NCBI GenBank assembly: GCA_007120745.1
Contig: SKNC01000059.1
Coordinates: forward strand, 1-37,031
Direction: 5' to 3'
Source of the DNA: Bacillota bacterium
GTDB taxonomy: Bacteria > Bacillota > Dethiobacteria > SKNC01
Length of the DNA stretch: 37,031 nucleotides
A model generated the notes under the pieces. It had not been told where the DNA came from. It did not search any database and saw nothing but the letters and a program-made list of their open reading frames with translations. Of the stretch, positions 26,697-36,300 are shown piece after piece. Every line of letters begins with the position of its first letter. Position 1 is the first letter of the stretch. The position numbers and the translations under genes were made by a program.

Positions 26697-28028
26697 ATGA
26701 GAAAAAATCACTTGAAATTAATAAGAGGGGAGAAAAAAGAACGCACTCCCTTTCAAAAGCTATCGAGAAAAATTACGGTAAGTCTGCTTTTGATTATCCT
26801 GGTTTTTTTCCTGGCCCGGGCTGTTTTTTTGTGGGGATATGGTATGGCCGCCTCGTACCTGGTGAGTACTGTTGTTACGGAAGAGAGACTGCTGGAGGAA
26901 AAAATGTCGGTAGAAGGCGTAATTATCAGGGATGAGAAGGTAATTACTTCTCCCCGGGAGGGATATTTGGTTTGGGCCTTAGATGAAGGAACCCGGGTGG
27001 GGGTAGGACGTGTGGTGGCAGAGGTTGTTTCCCAGCCTCCCGTTGATGATGGTATTGAAGGGCCTGTTTTGGAGCATGAAGAGAAGGACATAACAAATAT
27101 GGAAGAAAAAGAATCCCAAGATGAAGGAAATGAAGATGTGGATTCATCCATGTTGGAGGACAGTCCGGACTCTTTATATATAGATGGGGGAAATGAAGAC
27201 GAAACTCTGGACCTGAAAGAAATTGAATACCAGGCATCAGTTATGGTAAACCGGCTCAGAAAAGCGATCCGGGAGGGCAATATGGAGGAGGCCGAAAGTT
27301 ACTATAATCAGCTAGAGAGCCTTTCCCAGGAGCAGTTAATTGTACACAGCAGCCTTCAGGCGGGCAGCAGTAAAATTATTTCCCCATTTTCCGGCATTGT
27401 ATCTTACTATATGGATGGATTGGAAGATTTCTACCAGCCCTCTTTAATTCATTTTTTAAGCAGCCAGCAGTTGAAAGTTTTAAACGAAGAAATCAAAAAA
27501 ATTAGTTTTGGTGAAAAGGTAGGCCGGGGTTCTCCTATTTTTAAAATCGTGGATAACTACACCTGGTATTTTACCGTTCCTGTGACTCCATCCCAGGGAG
27601 AAATACTCCAGGGAGCGAGAAGATTATTTTTACGGTTTGATTTTATATCTCCCCATGACACCAGGGTTGAAGTTTATCACCTGGAGCAGGAAGAGGACAA
27701 AACTCTGGTAACCTTTAAAGTAAATGAACAGTTAGATAATTTTTATCTTCACCGTCAGGCTGGTGCAGAGGTTATTTATGCGCACTTCAGGGGCATAACT
27801 GTACCTGAGGAAGCTCTGGTTGAGCAAGGTGAGGAAATCGGAGTTTACACCATTGAAAAAGCAGTGGTACGTTTTCGTCCCGTTGAGATAAAAAGAGAAC
27901 TGGAGGGAGAACTGGTGGTGGAAGGACTACCTGCAGGAAGAGTTATTATTCAGAATCCCCGGTTTTTCAGGCAGGGACAGTACATTCCTTCTCAACAGGA
28001 GGAACAGGAAAGAGAAGAACAGCTGTGA
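26697..28028 (+). CDS. HlyD-like (membrane-fusion/adaptor) single-pass membrane protein
   Basis: N-terminal TM, biotinyl-lipoyl-like VEGVIIRDEKVITSPREGYLVWALDEGTRVGVGRVVAEV, acidic linker, C-terminal barrel-like segment. Confidence 0.75.
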   Translation: MRKNHLKLIRGEKKERTPFQKLSRKITVSLLLIILVFFLARAVFLWGYGMAASYLVSTVVTEERLLEEKMSVEGVIIRDEKVITSPREGYLVWALDEGTRVGVGRVVAEVVSQPPVDDGIEGPVLEHEEKDITNMEEKESQDEGNEDVDSSMLEDSPDSLYIDGGNEDETLDLKEIEYQASVMVNRLRKAIREGNMEEAESYYNQLESLSQEQLIVHSSLQAGSSKIISPFSGIVSYYMDGLEDFYQPSLIHFLSSQQLKVLNEEIKKISFGEKVGRGSPIFKIVDNYTWYFTVPVTPSQGEILQGARRLFLRFDFISPHDTRVEVYHLEQEEDKTLVTFKVNEQLDNFYLHRQAGAEVIYAHFRGITVPEEALVEQGEEIGVYTIEKAVVRFRPVEIKRELEGELVVEGLPAGRVIIQNPRFFRQGQYIPSQQEEQEREEQL

Positions 28029-28046
28029 TAAAAGGAGACAGGTGAA

Positions 28047-28721
28047 ATGGAGCTGTTGAATCAAAATTATATGAAAATTATAGAACGAATAAATAAAGCT
28101 AAGGAGAAGTCCGGCAGGCAGAAGGATGAAATTAAACTGATTGCCGTAACCAAGGGGATTCGTTCAAAAGCAATAAAGAAGGCTGCTTCCCTGGGAATCG
28201 TTCATTTTGGAGAAAATCGGGTGCAGGAGGTCCTTCCGAAGATGGAGGGCCTTCCAGAACATCTTAAGTGGCACTTTATTGGCCACCTGCAGAGCAATAA
28301 GGTGAAAGACGTACTTCCCCGTTTTTCTCTAATCCACTCTCTTGATAGAATCTCCCTGGCAAAAGAAATAAACAAGCGTTCAGAAAAAGAAAACCGGGTG
28401 ACTGATGTCCTGGTTCAAGTAAACGTGGCAAAAGAAAAGTCGAAATTTGGTCTTTCTGTTCAAGAAACAGAAGGATTTATTGAGAAGGTTGTAGAAAAAT
28501 TTCCATATATAAAAATTTTGGGATTGATGACCATTGCCCCTTATGTGGAGGATGCCCAGGAGGTCAGGCCCATATTTCGGGAATTAAGAAACCTGGCCCA
28601 GGAAATTGTGATTCCCGGGGCGGAGCTAACAGAGCTCTCCATGGGAATGAGCAATGATTTTGAAGTTGCCGTAGAAGAAGGGGCCACTATGGTCAGAATT
28701 GGGTCAGCTCTTTTCAGGTGA
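28047..28721 (+). CDS. ylmE: YggS family pyridoxal-phosphate homeostasis protein (YlmE)
   Basis: IKLIAVTKGI, HFGENRVQEVLPKMEGLPEHLKWHFIGHLQSNKVKDVL, ELSMGMSNDFEVAVEEGATMVRIGSALF. Confidence 0.95.
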   Translation: MELLNQNYMKIIERINKAKEKSGRQKDEIKLIAVTKGIRSKAIKKAASLGIVHFGENRVQEVLPKMEGLPEHLKWHFIGHLQSNKVKDVLPRFSLIHSLDRISLAKEINKRSEKENRVTDVLVQVNVAKEKSKFGLSVQETEGFIEKVVEKFPYIKILGLMTIAPYVEDAQEVRPIFRELRNLAQEIVIPGAELTELSMGMSNDFEVAVEEGATMVRIGSALFR

Positions 28722-28809
28722 CCTGTCAAGAACAAAGATGTTTTAACTGCAGTGGAGCAATAATTTAACTTCCAATGGGTTATCATTATAAGAGGTCAAA
28801 GGAGGAAAA

Positions 28810-29256
28810 ATGATGGGTTTAAAGTTTTTTGAGAAAGTTCTGGTTTTTTTAGGCCTGGCTGAAGAGGAAGAAGAACACAGGGAGATGGTATCCAACCATG
28901 ATACCACCAATCCCACTCCCCGAAAAGGAAAAGTGGTAAGCCTTCATACCAGCAAAAATTTACGGGTAATCGTAGCTGAGCCCGGTGCTTTTGAAGAAGC
29001 GCAGGAGATTGCTGAGAACTTAAAAAATAATCTTCCCGTAGTTATTAACCTGGAGGGTACGGAACGAGACACTTCCATGCGGTTAATTGATTTTATCAGC
29101 GGCGCCGCTTTTGCTCTAAATGCCAATTATCAAAAAATCAGTAATCATATTTTCATCTTTACCCCGAATAATATAGATATTAACTCCACCATTACCCGCA
29201 GTGAGGTGGATGCTTTTACCTCCGGTTCCTTGGGAGATTCAGAGCTGGAGGACTGA
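28810..29256 (+). CDS. sepF: Cell division protein SepF
   Basis: EEAQEIAENLKNNLPVVINLEGTERDTSMRLIDFISGAAFALNANYQKISNHIFIFTPNNI. Confidence 0.95.
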   Translation: MMGLKFFEKVLVFLGLAEEEEEHREMVSNHDTTNPTPRKGKVVSLHTSKNLRVIVAEPGAFEEAQEIAENLKNNLPVVINLEGTERDTSMRLIDFISGAAFALNANYQKISNHIFIFTPNNIDINSTITRSEVDAFTSGSLGDSELED

Positions 29257-29315
29257 TGGTTCCCTGGAATCAAAAAATTGTGGTGAGGTGATATCCAATT
29301 TTAGATTTTCCCCGG

Positions 29316-29591
29316 ATGATAGACATCATTTTTAATACTCTTAGAATATTTTTAATTGCCCGGATAGTTTTAAGTTACTTTTCGTTTAACCCTTACGGCA
29401 AACCCTGGCTGGTTCAGCTTAAAAGGATAATTTACCAGGTAACGGAACCCATATTACTTCCCTTCAGAAGTATTATCCCTTTAGTCAACCTGGGTGGTGG
29501 TTACATTGACTTATCCCCACTGGTTGCAATTATTTTATTAGGCTTTATCCAGAGGCTTTTAAAAAACCTGGTAATGCAAGGTTTGGGATAG
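29316..29591 (+). CDS. ylmG: YggT family membrane protein (YlmG)
   Basis: Two TM segments, YFSFNPYGKPWLVQLKRIIYQVTEPILLPFRSIIP. Confidence 0.9.
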   Translation: MIDIIFNTLRIFLIARIVLSYFSFNPYGKPWLVQLKRIIYQVTEPILLPFRSIIPLVNLGGGYIDLSPLVAIILLGFIQRLLKNLVMQGLG

Positions 29592-29640
29592 AGGCAGGAA
29601 TACTTCTGTACTTTCAACAGTTTTTAAAAAAGGAGATATT

Positions 29641-30414
29641 ATGCAAGGAGAAAACCATTTTTCCCCTCTGGAAAAGGAAATGCTGGAACGAATTCAGGAC
29701 AAAGTGGAGATGGTTCTTCGTTCTAATTTTCCCCAGGTAACTGATTTTTTAGACCCCCACCAGCAGCGGGTAATGGAGTCCTGCTTGAGGGCCCGTAATG
29801 AGGTTAAGTTTTTGACGTACGGGGGGTATCCGGGAGCGGAGAGGGCAAAGATAGCGGTCATGCCCAACAACTGGATCGCAAGATCCATTGATCTTGGAAT
29901 ATCCCTGGTGGAGGTCAGGGGTGCTGTCAAATTTAAAGAACTGACTCACCGGGATTATTTGGGAGCGGTATTAAATTTGGGCTTAAAAAGAGAAAAACTT
30001 GGGGATATTGTTGTGGGGGAACAGGGTGCGGTGATTATAGTGGATACCTTTGTGACTGATTTTCTACAGCAGAATCTAACTCAGATTAATACGGTACCGG
30101 TTACGTTGAAGGAAATTACACCGGAGGAGCTGGTAATTCCGGAGGAACGCAGTAAAATCATAAAAGGGACCGTAGCTTCCCTGAGGCTGGATGCAGTAGC
30201 TGGCCTGGGCTTTGGGTATTCCCGGTCAAAAATTGCCCGGGCTATCAAGGCAGATCATGTAAAACTAAACTGGCAGAGAGTTAACGACCCCTCCTCTCAA
30301 CTTAAAAAAGGAGATGTAATTTCTCTAAAGGGCCGCGGAAGGATTGTAATAGAAGATATAACAGGGGAAAGCAAAAAAGGTAGAGTGAGAATTGTTGTAA
30401 AAAAGGTACGTTAA
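29641..30414 (+). CDS. ylmH: S4-domain RNA-binding protein YlmH
   Basis: FLTYGGYPGAERAKIAVMP, HRDYLGAVLNLGLKREKLGDIVV, C-terminal S4 domain LGFGYSRSKIARAIKADHVKLNWQ. Confidence 0.94.
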   Translation: MQGENHFSPLEKEMLERIQDKVEMVLRSNFPQVTDFLDPHQQRVMESCLRARNEVKFLTYGGYPGAERAKIAVMPNNWIARSIDLGISLVEVRGAVKFKELTHRDYLGAVLNLGLKREKLGDIVVGEQGAVIIVDTFVTDFLQQNLTQINTVPVTLKEITPEELVIPEERSKIIKGTVASLRLDAVAGLGFGYSRSKIARAIKADHVKLNWQRVNDPSSQLKKGDVISLKGRGRIVIEDITGESKKGRVRIVVKKVR

Positions 30415-30497
30415 CAGGGAAGGACTTTGCTAAAATTTGGCGAAAAAGAAAGAAAACAATACTCTTTACTAACTGCTGAATTGAGGAGGTTTTGAAC

Positions 30498-31007
30498 ATG
30501 CCATTAACTCCGCTGGATATCCAAAATAAGGAGTTTTCGTTAGCGCTGCGCGGTTTTAATCGAGAAGAGGTTAATGATTTTCTGGACAGGCTGACCAAAG
30601 ACTATGAAGAAATTATTAAAGAAAATGTACAGATGAAGGAGCAGGCAGAGTCCCTGGAGGGAAAACTGGAGCACTACAAAAAAATTGAGGAAACTCTGCA
30701 AAAGGCCATTGTTATTGCCCAGGATACTGCGGAAGAGGTAAAAAGAAATGCCAGCAAGGAGGCCGAACTGATACGCAGAGAGGCTGAAAAAGATGCTGCC
30801 AGAATCATAGAAGAAGCCCGGTATAAAGCCAGCAGGATTGTAGCCGAGCACGAAGACTTAAATAAGCAGGCCCAGGTTTTTAAGCTGCGGCTTCGCTCCC
30901 TGGTGGAAGCCCAGTTAGCTGCCCTGGAATCCGAGACATGGCTGGATTTAATGAATGATGAAAAAATGCCGGAGGAAGAGGAGTCTCAGGAGGAGGATAC
31001 GGCATAA
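30498..31007 (+). CDS. divIVA: DivIVA domain cell-division/polarity protein
   Basis: PLTPLDIQNKEFSLALRGFNREEVNDFLDRLTKDYEEIIKEN plus coiled coil. Confidence 0.95.
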   Translation: MPLTPLDIQNKEFSLALRGFNREEVNDFLDRLTKDYEEIIKENVQMKEQAESLEGKLEHYKKIEETLQKAIVIAQDTAEEVKRNASKEAELIRREAEKDAARIIEEARYKASRIVAEHEDLNKQAQVFKLRLRSLVEAQLAALESETWLDLMNDEKMPEEEESQEEDTA

Positions 31008-31061
31008 TATTTATTTTTCTGGGTTAAGTTTCCTGAGATTTAGGGAATACTTAATAAAAGT

Positions 31062-31079
31062 CCACGTCTTTCGTCGTGG
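31062..31079. repeat. Short CCACG...CGTGG hairpin resembling an IS200/IS605-type terminal hairpin (remnant?)
   Basis: aaaagtCCACGtctttcgtCGTGGgatggatgtc; no transposase nearby. Confidence 0.3.
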
Positions 31080-31159
31080 GATGGATGTCTTCCAATGTGA
31101 TTGTTGACATTTATAAAAAAAATGTTATATTAGTAATAATGAATATCTAGAACAATTCG

Positions 31160-31405
31160 ATGAACGGGTCCAGTACGCAGGATATTTCTGTTCAGAGAGC
31201 CAGGGAAGCTGAAAACTGGCCTTTAATACCTGCCGAATATCTCCCGGGAGTGCTGTGCGAAATTCTTGTGAAGAGTAGACACATGAAGAGTAGACACAGC
31301 CGGTGGTGCCGTTACCGCCTGTGACCCCATGCAGTCATTTATTTTTTATGCTATCCAGGGTGGTACAGCGGGAATAATTCCCGTCCCTACAGGACGGGTT
31401 TTTTT
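31160..31405 (+). promoter_or_regulatory. T-box leader (isoleucine) with antiterminator/terminator upstream of ileS
   Basis: AGTA (31172-31175) in stem I, CCTGCCGAAT-ATC specifier region (ATC 31239-31241), T-box AGGGTGGTACAGCGG (31357-31371), terminator CCCGTCC-ctaca-GGACGGG-TTTTTTT (31380-31405). The 5' limit is approximate. Confidence 0.92.
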
Positions 31406-31441
31406 GATTTTATAAATAGAATAAGCGGAGGGATAAACATC

Positions 31442-34249
31442 ATGGACTACAAAGAAACATTGAATCTGCCAAAAACAGAGTTTCCCATGCGGGCGAATTT
31501 ACCCAAGAGGGAGCCGGATATCCTGAAATATTGGGAGGACATTAATATTTATGACCTGGTTCAAAAGGCCAGGAAAGGGAAAGAGAAATTTATTCTTCAT
31601 GATGGCCCCCCCTATGCCAATGGGGATATTCATATGGGTACAGCCATGAACAAAGTTTTGAAAGATATTGTGGTGAAGTACAAAACCATGAAGGGGTATG
31701 ACTCACCCTATGTTCCCGGGTGGGATACCCACGGCCTACCCATCGAGCATCAGATTATTAAAACTAAAAAAATTAACAGGCACGAAGTGGGAGACCTGGA
31801 ATTCAGGCAGGAGTGTCATAATTATGCTTTAAAATTTGTGGATATACAGCGGGAACAGTTTATGCGGCTGGGAGTCCGTGGGGACTGGTATAACCCGTAC
31901 CTTACCTTAGCCCCTTCCTTTGAGGCCCGGCAGATTCAGGTGTTTGGAGAAATGGCCAAGAGAGGTTATATCTACAAGGGGCTTAAGCCGGTTTACTGGT
32001 GCACCTGCTGTGAAACAGCTCTGGCTGAGGCGGAAGTAGAATATGACGAGCGAAAATCTCCATCTATTTTCGTTAAATTTCCCGTCATTGAGGATAAAGG
32101 TTTGTTCGAAGAGGGAACAAAAAACCATGTAATAATCTGGACCACTACACCCTGGACACTTCCTGCCAACGTGGCGGTAGCCCTGCATCCGGAATTTGAT
32201 TATGTGCGTATCAAGCTGGAGGATGATCACTATATTATGGCAGAAGGTCTGGCCGCCCGGGTGATGATGGTTTTAGACCGTACCGACTGGGAAGTGGTGG
32301 GACGCTACAAAGGCTCTGACCTTTCCGGATTAAAATATAAGCATGCCCTTTTGAATAAAGAAGGAGTGGTGGTTACCGGGGATCTGGTAACCCTGGAGCA
32401 GGGATCTGGGTGCGTGCACATTGCTCCCGGCCATGGTATGGAGGACTATCAATTAAGCCTGGAATATGACCTTCCCATTGTGGCCCCACTGGACGATAAG
32501 GGGGTTTTCACCGATGAAGCAGAGCAGTTCCAGGGGCTGTCCTATGGGGAAGGAAATAAGGCGGTTACCACGGAATTGAAAGAGAAAAACCTGCTCTTTC
32601 ACCTGGACTTCTTATCCCATCCCTATCCCCACTGCTGGCGCTGTAAGAGGCCGGTGATTTTCCGGGCCACGGAGCAGTGGTTTGCATCTATTGAAGGCTT
32701 TAGAGAAGCCGCTTTGAATGCAATTAAAGAGGTACATTGGATTCCCTCCTGGGGAGAAGAAAGAATCAGCAAAATGGTGGGAGAGCGCCATGACTGGTGT
32801 ATTTCTCGTCAGCGGGTCTGGGGAGTTCCTATTCCCATATTCTACTGCACCCAATGCAATAAAGAGCTGATTAATGATGATACCATCAAGGCTGTTCAGG
32901 ACTTGTTTGCCAGAGAAGGTTCTGATGCCTGGTTTAAGAAAACTGCGGAGGAAATATTACCGCCGGGGATTCAATGCAGCGACTGCAGCGGATCCGGATT
33001 CCGGAAGGAAACAGATATTATGGATGTGTGGTTTGACTCCGGGTCCACCCACGCTGCGGTCTGTGATGCCAGGGAAGAGCTGGGATGGCCGGTAGATTTA
33101 TACCTGGAGGGAAGCGACCAGTATAGAGGGTGGTTTCAGTCCTCTCTATTAACCTCGGTGGCAACCCGGGGGAGAGCTCCTTATCGTTCAGTTCTGACCC
33201 ACGGCTGGGTAGTGGACGGAGAAGGGAAAAAGATGTCCAAATCCGTAGGAAATGTAATTGCCCCCAAAGAAATTATAAAAAATTACGGTGCTGATATTTT
33301 GAGGCTGTGGGTCTCCTCATCAGACTTTAGAGGAGATGTCAGGGTTTCTCCTAATATACTGCAGCAGCTGTCGGAGGTTTACCGAAAAATTCGCAATACC
33401 GCAAGATACATGCTGGGCAACTGCCAGGACTTTCATCGTAAGAGAGACCAGGTGGAGTATGATAAACTTTGGGAAATTGACCGCTGGGCCCTGCACAGGC
33501 TTCAGGAGCTGGTGGAAACCGTTACCCGGGCGTATGAGAAGTACGAATTTCACCAGGTATTTCATGCCATTCATAATTTCTGTGTCATTGATATGAGCAA
33601 TTTTTATCTGGATGTTCTGAAAGACAGGCTGTATGTATTTCCCGCCGGGGACAAGAGCCGCAGAGCTGCTCAAACGGTCATGTATAAGATTTTGACTTCC
33701 CTGGTTATCATGACTGCTCCCATACTGACCTTTACGGCGGAGGAAATATGGAAGCTTTTGCCTGAAAAAGAAGAGGGTGCGGAAAAGTCGGTACAGCTTG
33801 CTTCCTGGCCCAAAGTAAATGAAAGCTGCCTGGATGAACGTCTGAAGGAAAAATGGGATGAAATACTGGAGGTGCGGGATGAGGTTTCCAAAGCCCTGGA
33901 GGAGGCCAGAAGAAGAAAAGTGATATCCGGCTCTCTAGGGGCGGCGGTAGATATTTATCCAGCTGAAAAAGTATATGAACTGCTGAAAGAATATGAGGAG
34001 CAGCTGCCCATGATATTTATCGTATCCCAGGTAAACCTGCATTCTCCTACGGACCTGGTCATGGAAGGAGCGTACGCCAGTACCACTATTAAGGACCTGA
34101 AAGTTGGCGTGAGCCAGGCCCGGGGCGGAAAATGTGAAAGATGCTGGAACATCAGTGAAACCGTAGGCTCTTACCGGGAAAACCCGGAAATATGCCACCG
34201 CTGTTATTCTGTAGTAAAGGAACTGGATGTTCCTCTTTCTGCCGATTAA
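31442..34249 (+). CDS. ileS: Isoleucyl-tRNA synthetase
   Basis: HDGPPYANGDIHMGTAMNKVLKD (HIGH-type), GWDTHGLPIEHQ, KMSKSVGN, C-terminal CERCWN...CHRCY zinc site. Confidence 0.98.
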   Translation: MDYKETLNLPKTEFPMRANLPKREPDILKYWEDINIYDLVQKARKGKEKFILHDGPPYANGDIHMGTAMNKVLKDIVVKYKTMKGYDSPYVPGWDTHGLPIEHQIIKTKKINRHEVGDLEFRQECHNYALKFVDIQREQFMRLGVRGDWYNPYLTLAPSFEARQIQVFGEMAKRGYIYKGLKPVYWCTCCETALAEAEVEYDERKSPSIFVKFPVIEDKGLFEEGTKNHVIIWTTTPWTLPANVAVALHPEFDYVRIKLEDDHYIMAEGLAARVMMVLDRTDWEVVGRYKGSDLSGLKYKHALLNKEGVVVTGDLVTLEQGSGCVHIAPGHGMEDYQLSLEYDLPIVAPLDDKGVFTDEAEQFQGLSYGEGNKAVTTELKEKNLLFHLDFLSHPYPHCWRCKRPVIFRATEQWFASIEGFREAALNAIKEVHWIPSWGEERISKMVGERHDWCISRQRVWGVPIPIFYCTQCNKELINDDTIKAVQDLFAREGSDAWFKKTAEEILPPGIQCSDCSGSGFRKETDIMDVWFDSGSTHAAVCDAREELGWPVDLYLEGSDQYRGWFQSSLLTSVATRGRAPYRSVLTHGWVVDGEGKKMSKSVGNVIAPKEIIKNYGADILRLWVSSSDFRGDVRVSPNILQQLSEVYRKIRNTARYMLGNCQDFHRKRDQVEYDKLWEIDRWALHRLQELVETVTRAYEKYEFHQVFHAIHNFCVIDMSNFYLDVLKDRLYVFPAGDKSRRAAQTVMYKILTSLVIMTAPILTFTAEEIWKLLPEKEEGAEKSVQLASWPKVNESCLDERLKEKWDEILEVRDEVSKALEEARRRKVISGSLGAAVDIYPAEKVYELLKEYEEQLPMIFIVSQVNLHSPTDLVMEGAYASTTIKDLKVGVSQARGGKCERCWNISETVGSYRENPEICHRCYSVVKELDVPLSAD

Positions 34250-34380
34250 ATTTGTTGGAAGCTGTAAGTGGGTATTTAACGGTAGATAACGGGCTGTGCT
34301 GATAACGGCATTACGGAGTTTAATTATCAAACGTGCAAAAAGAACGGTTTGCAGGGATTAACAAGTTCATCAATACTTTA

Positions 34381-34430
34381 AAAGAACAGGAATATCTTGA
34401 CAAGAATTCCTGTTCTTTTATATTTTTTTA
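34381..34430 (+). terminator. Rho-independent terminator after ileS
   Basis: AAAGAACAGGAAT...ATTCCTGTTCTTT then TATATTTTTTT. Confidence 0.85.
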
Positions 34431-34499
34431 AATATAAAACATCTGCATAACCACAGGTAATATAGCATATTTTTGGGTAAATTATAATGAGGGGTGTTT

Positions 34500-34796
34500 A
34501 TGGAACAGTACAGGAAGAATATCCTGATGAAAGAGCTCAATAAAAAAATTGAGAAGCTCAGCCAGGACATGGAAAGGTTTAATCTAGCAGAATACCTGGA
34601 ACTTTTAAATAATCCCCGCAGATTTATATGGATAAATTTTGTGGGCGGCCTTTTCAGAGGGCTTGGGATTGCCCTGGGGGCATCAATTTTAGGTGCGCTG
34701 GTTCTATTTATGCTGCAGCGATTGGTGGTTTTGAATTTGCCCTTAATCGGAGATTTTATTGCGGAACTGGTACGGATTGTTCAGACGCATATGTAG
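34500..34796 (+). CDS. Small DUF5665-like membrane protein
   Basis: EYLELLNNPRRFIWINFVGGLFRGLGIALGASILGALVLFMLQRLVVLNLPLIGDFIAELV. Confidence 0.75.
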   Translation: MEQYRKNILMKELNKKIEKLSQDMERFNLAEYLELLNNPRRFIWINFVGGLFRGLGIALGASILGALVLFMLQRLVVLNLPLIGDFIAELVRIVQTHM

Positions 34797-34905
34797 CAGA
34801 AAGGAATCATGTAAAGCCCTTAAGTTTCCTTAGTTTTTTATACTGGATGGAAACCATAATTCAAATTTAAAAAAAGTGCTTAATAAATCCTATGGAGGTG
34901 ACCTG

Positions 34906-35424
34906 GTGAATCTTAAAGAAGCAATTGAAAAAAGACATAGCGTTAGAAGTTTTAAAGTGGAAGGAATATCTGAAGAAGCCATTCAAACGCTGCTGGAAGC
35001 GGCCTGCCAGGCTCCCACTGCCGGCAATATGCAGGCATGGAGATTCTATGTAGTAAGAAATGAAAAAATCAAAAGGGACCTGGCAATTTCTGCGTTAAAT
35101 CAAATGTGGATGTCAAGGGCACCGGTTATTATAGTTTTATGTGCCGACATGGCCCGGGCAGAACGTTTTTATGGTGAAAGGGGGAGGAATCTATATGCTC
35201 TGCAGGATACGGCAGCTGCTGCTCAAAATTTATTGTTAACGGCAGGCTCCTTAGGACTGGGGGGATGCTGGGTAGGAGCTTTCAGCGAAGCCAGGGTGGC
35301 AAAACTATTAGACTTACCCCATTCCGTAAGACCTTTAGCCCTGCTCCCCATAGGTTATCCGGATGAAGAAGGGAAGGAGACCTCCCGATTAAAACCTGAA
35401 GAGGTAACTGTTTTTGTGGACTGA
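34906..35424 (+). CDS. Nitroreductase family protein
   Basis: AIEKRHSVRSFKVEGISEEAIQTLLEAACQAPTAGNMQAWRFYVV, LGLGGCWVGAF, LLPIGYPDEEGK; GTG start with RBS TGGAGGTGA. Confidence 0.93.
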   Translation: MNLKEAIEKRHSVRSFKVEGISEEAIQTLLEAACQAPTAGNMQAWRFYVVRNEKIKRDLAISALNQMWMSRAPVIIVLCADMARAERFYGERGRNLYALQDTAAAAQNLLLTAGSLGLGGCWVGAFSEARVAKLLDLPHSVRPLALLPIGYPDEEGKETSRLKPEEVTVFVD

Positions 35425-35430
35425 TATATT

Positions 35431-35474
35431 TTACAGCTCTATATCTGACAAATTATAGCCCTATATCTGACAAA
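35431..35474. repeat. 22-bp direct tandem repeat (2 units, 2 mismatches)
   Basis: TTACAGCTCTATATCTGACAAA / TTATAGCCCTATATCTGACAAA, ending at the RBS of the next gene. Confidence 0.9.
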
Positions 35475-35488
35475 GGAGAAATGACAAA

Positions 35489-36175
35489 ATGAACCCGGAT
35501 TTTTACCAGAAGTTGAAGGAGATGGAAGCTGAAATTTTAGAAGCGTTGGAGAAAAATAACGGAATGGGTAAACACCAATCTTTCCGTGACAGTGTTGAAG
35601 AACTTTCTTTATATGATAACCACCCTGCTGATTTGGGTAGTGAAAACTTTGAACGGTCTAAAGATTTATCTCTGCATGAAAATCGACTGCTGGAACTAGA
35701 GAAGATAAGAAAATCCCTGGTAAAAATAAAAAAAGGTATTTATGGGACCTGTGCATCCTGTGGCGAAACCATTGAAAATTCAAGACTGGAGGCCCTTCCC
35801 TATGCGGACCTGTGTGTGCATTGTTCAGAAAAATCCAGAGACGTAAAAGACTCTCATTCCAGGCCTGTAGAAGAGGATGTTCTTTCTCCTCCCTACGGCA
35901 GAGTTACTAAAGATGGAGAGGACTATGCGGGTTATGATGGGGAAGATGCCTGGCAGGAAGCAGCGCAGTACAATCGTTTACCTCACGTGCATTATGAAGA
36001 TGTGGACCCGGGAGAAGACGGAGAAGACCCCGGAGGCGATATAGAAAATATGTCGGTGGCAAAGGATCTTGGTGGGACGTATGTGCAGACGTACTGGAAG
36101 AATGATGGGAATTTTGAATTGGGAAAAGAGAGAAAAGGGAAAAAAGGAAAGAAGGGAGACTCCCCCTCTATTTAA
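35489..36175 (+). CDS. yteA: TraR/DksA C4-type zinc finger protein, YteA-like sporulation-associated
   Basis: ELEKIRKSLVKIKKGIYGTCASCGETIENSRLEALPYADLCVHCSEK; YteA-like yhDNHPADLGSENFERSKD. Confidence 0.9.
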   Translation: MNPDFYQKLKEMEAEILEALEKNNGMGKHQSFRDSVEELSLYDNHPADLGSENFERSKDLSLHENRLLELEKIRKSLVKIKKGIYGTCASCGETIENSRLEALPYADLCVHCSEKSRDVKDSHSRPVEEDVLSPPYGRVTKDGEDYAGYDGEDAWQEAAQYNRLPHVHYEDVDPGEDGEDPGGDIENMSVAKDLGGTYVQTYWKNDGNFELGKERKGKKGKKGDSPSI

Positions 36176-36210
36176 CATGAAAGCTCTCCCGGCTGCAAGA
36201 TTCAGTTAAT

Positions 36211-36234
36211 GAACCCACCCGGGTTCTTTTTTTT
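36211..36234 (+). terminator. Rho-independent terminator
   Basis: GAACCC-accc-GGGTTC-TTTTTTTT. Confidence 0.8.
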
Positions 36235-36300
36235 GAGTACCTATTTGTGTCCATCTGCCTCTAAGAAAACGGGGTTAGGGTTGTCTACTCAATATGTTTT

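Noticed and set aside
26753-27280. 175-aa minus-strand ORF opposite the HlyD-like gene
   Set aside because: Low-complexity Ser/Thr antisense of an acidic coding region; no independent support.
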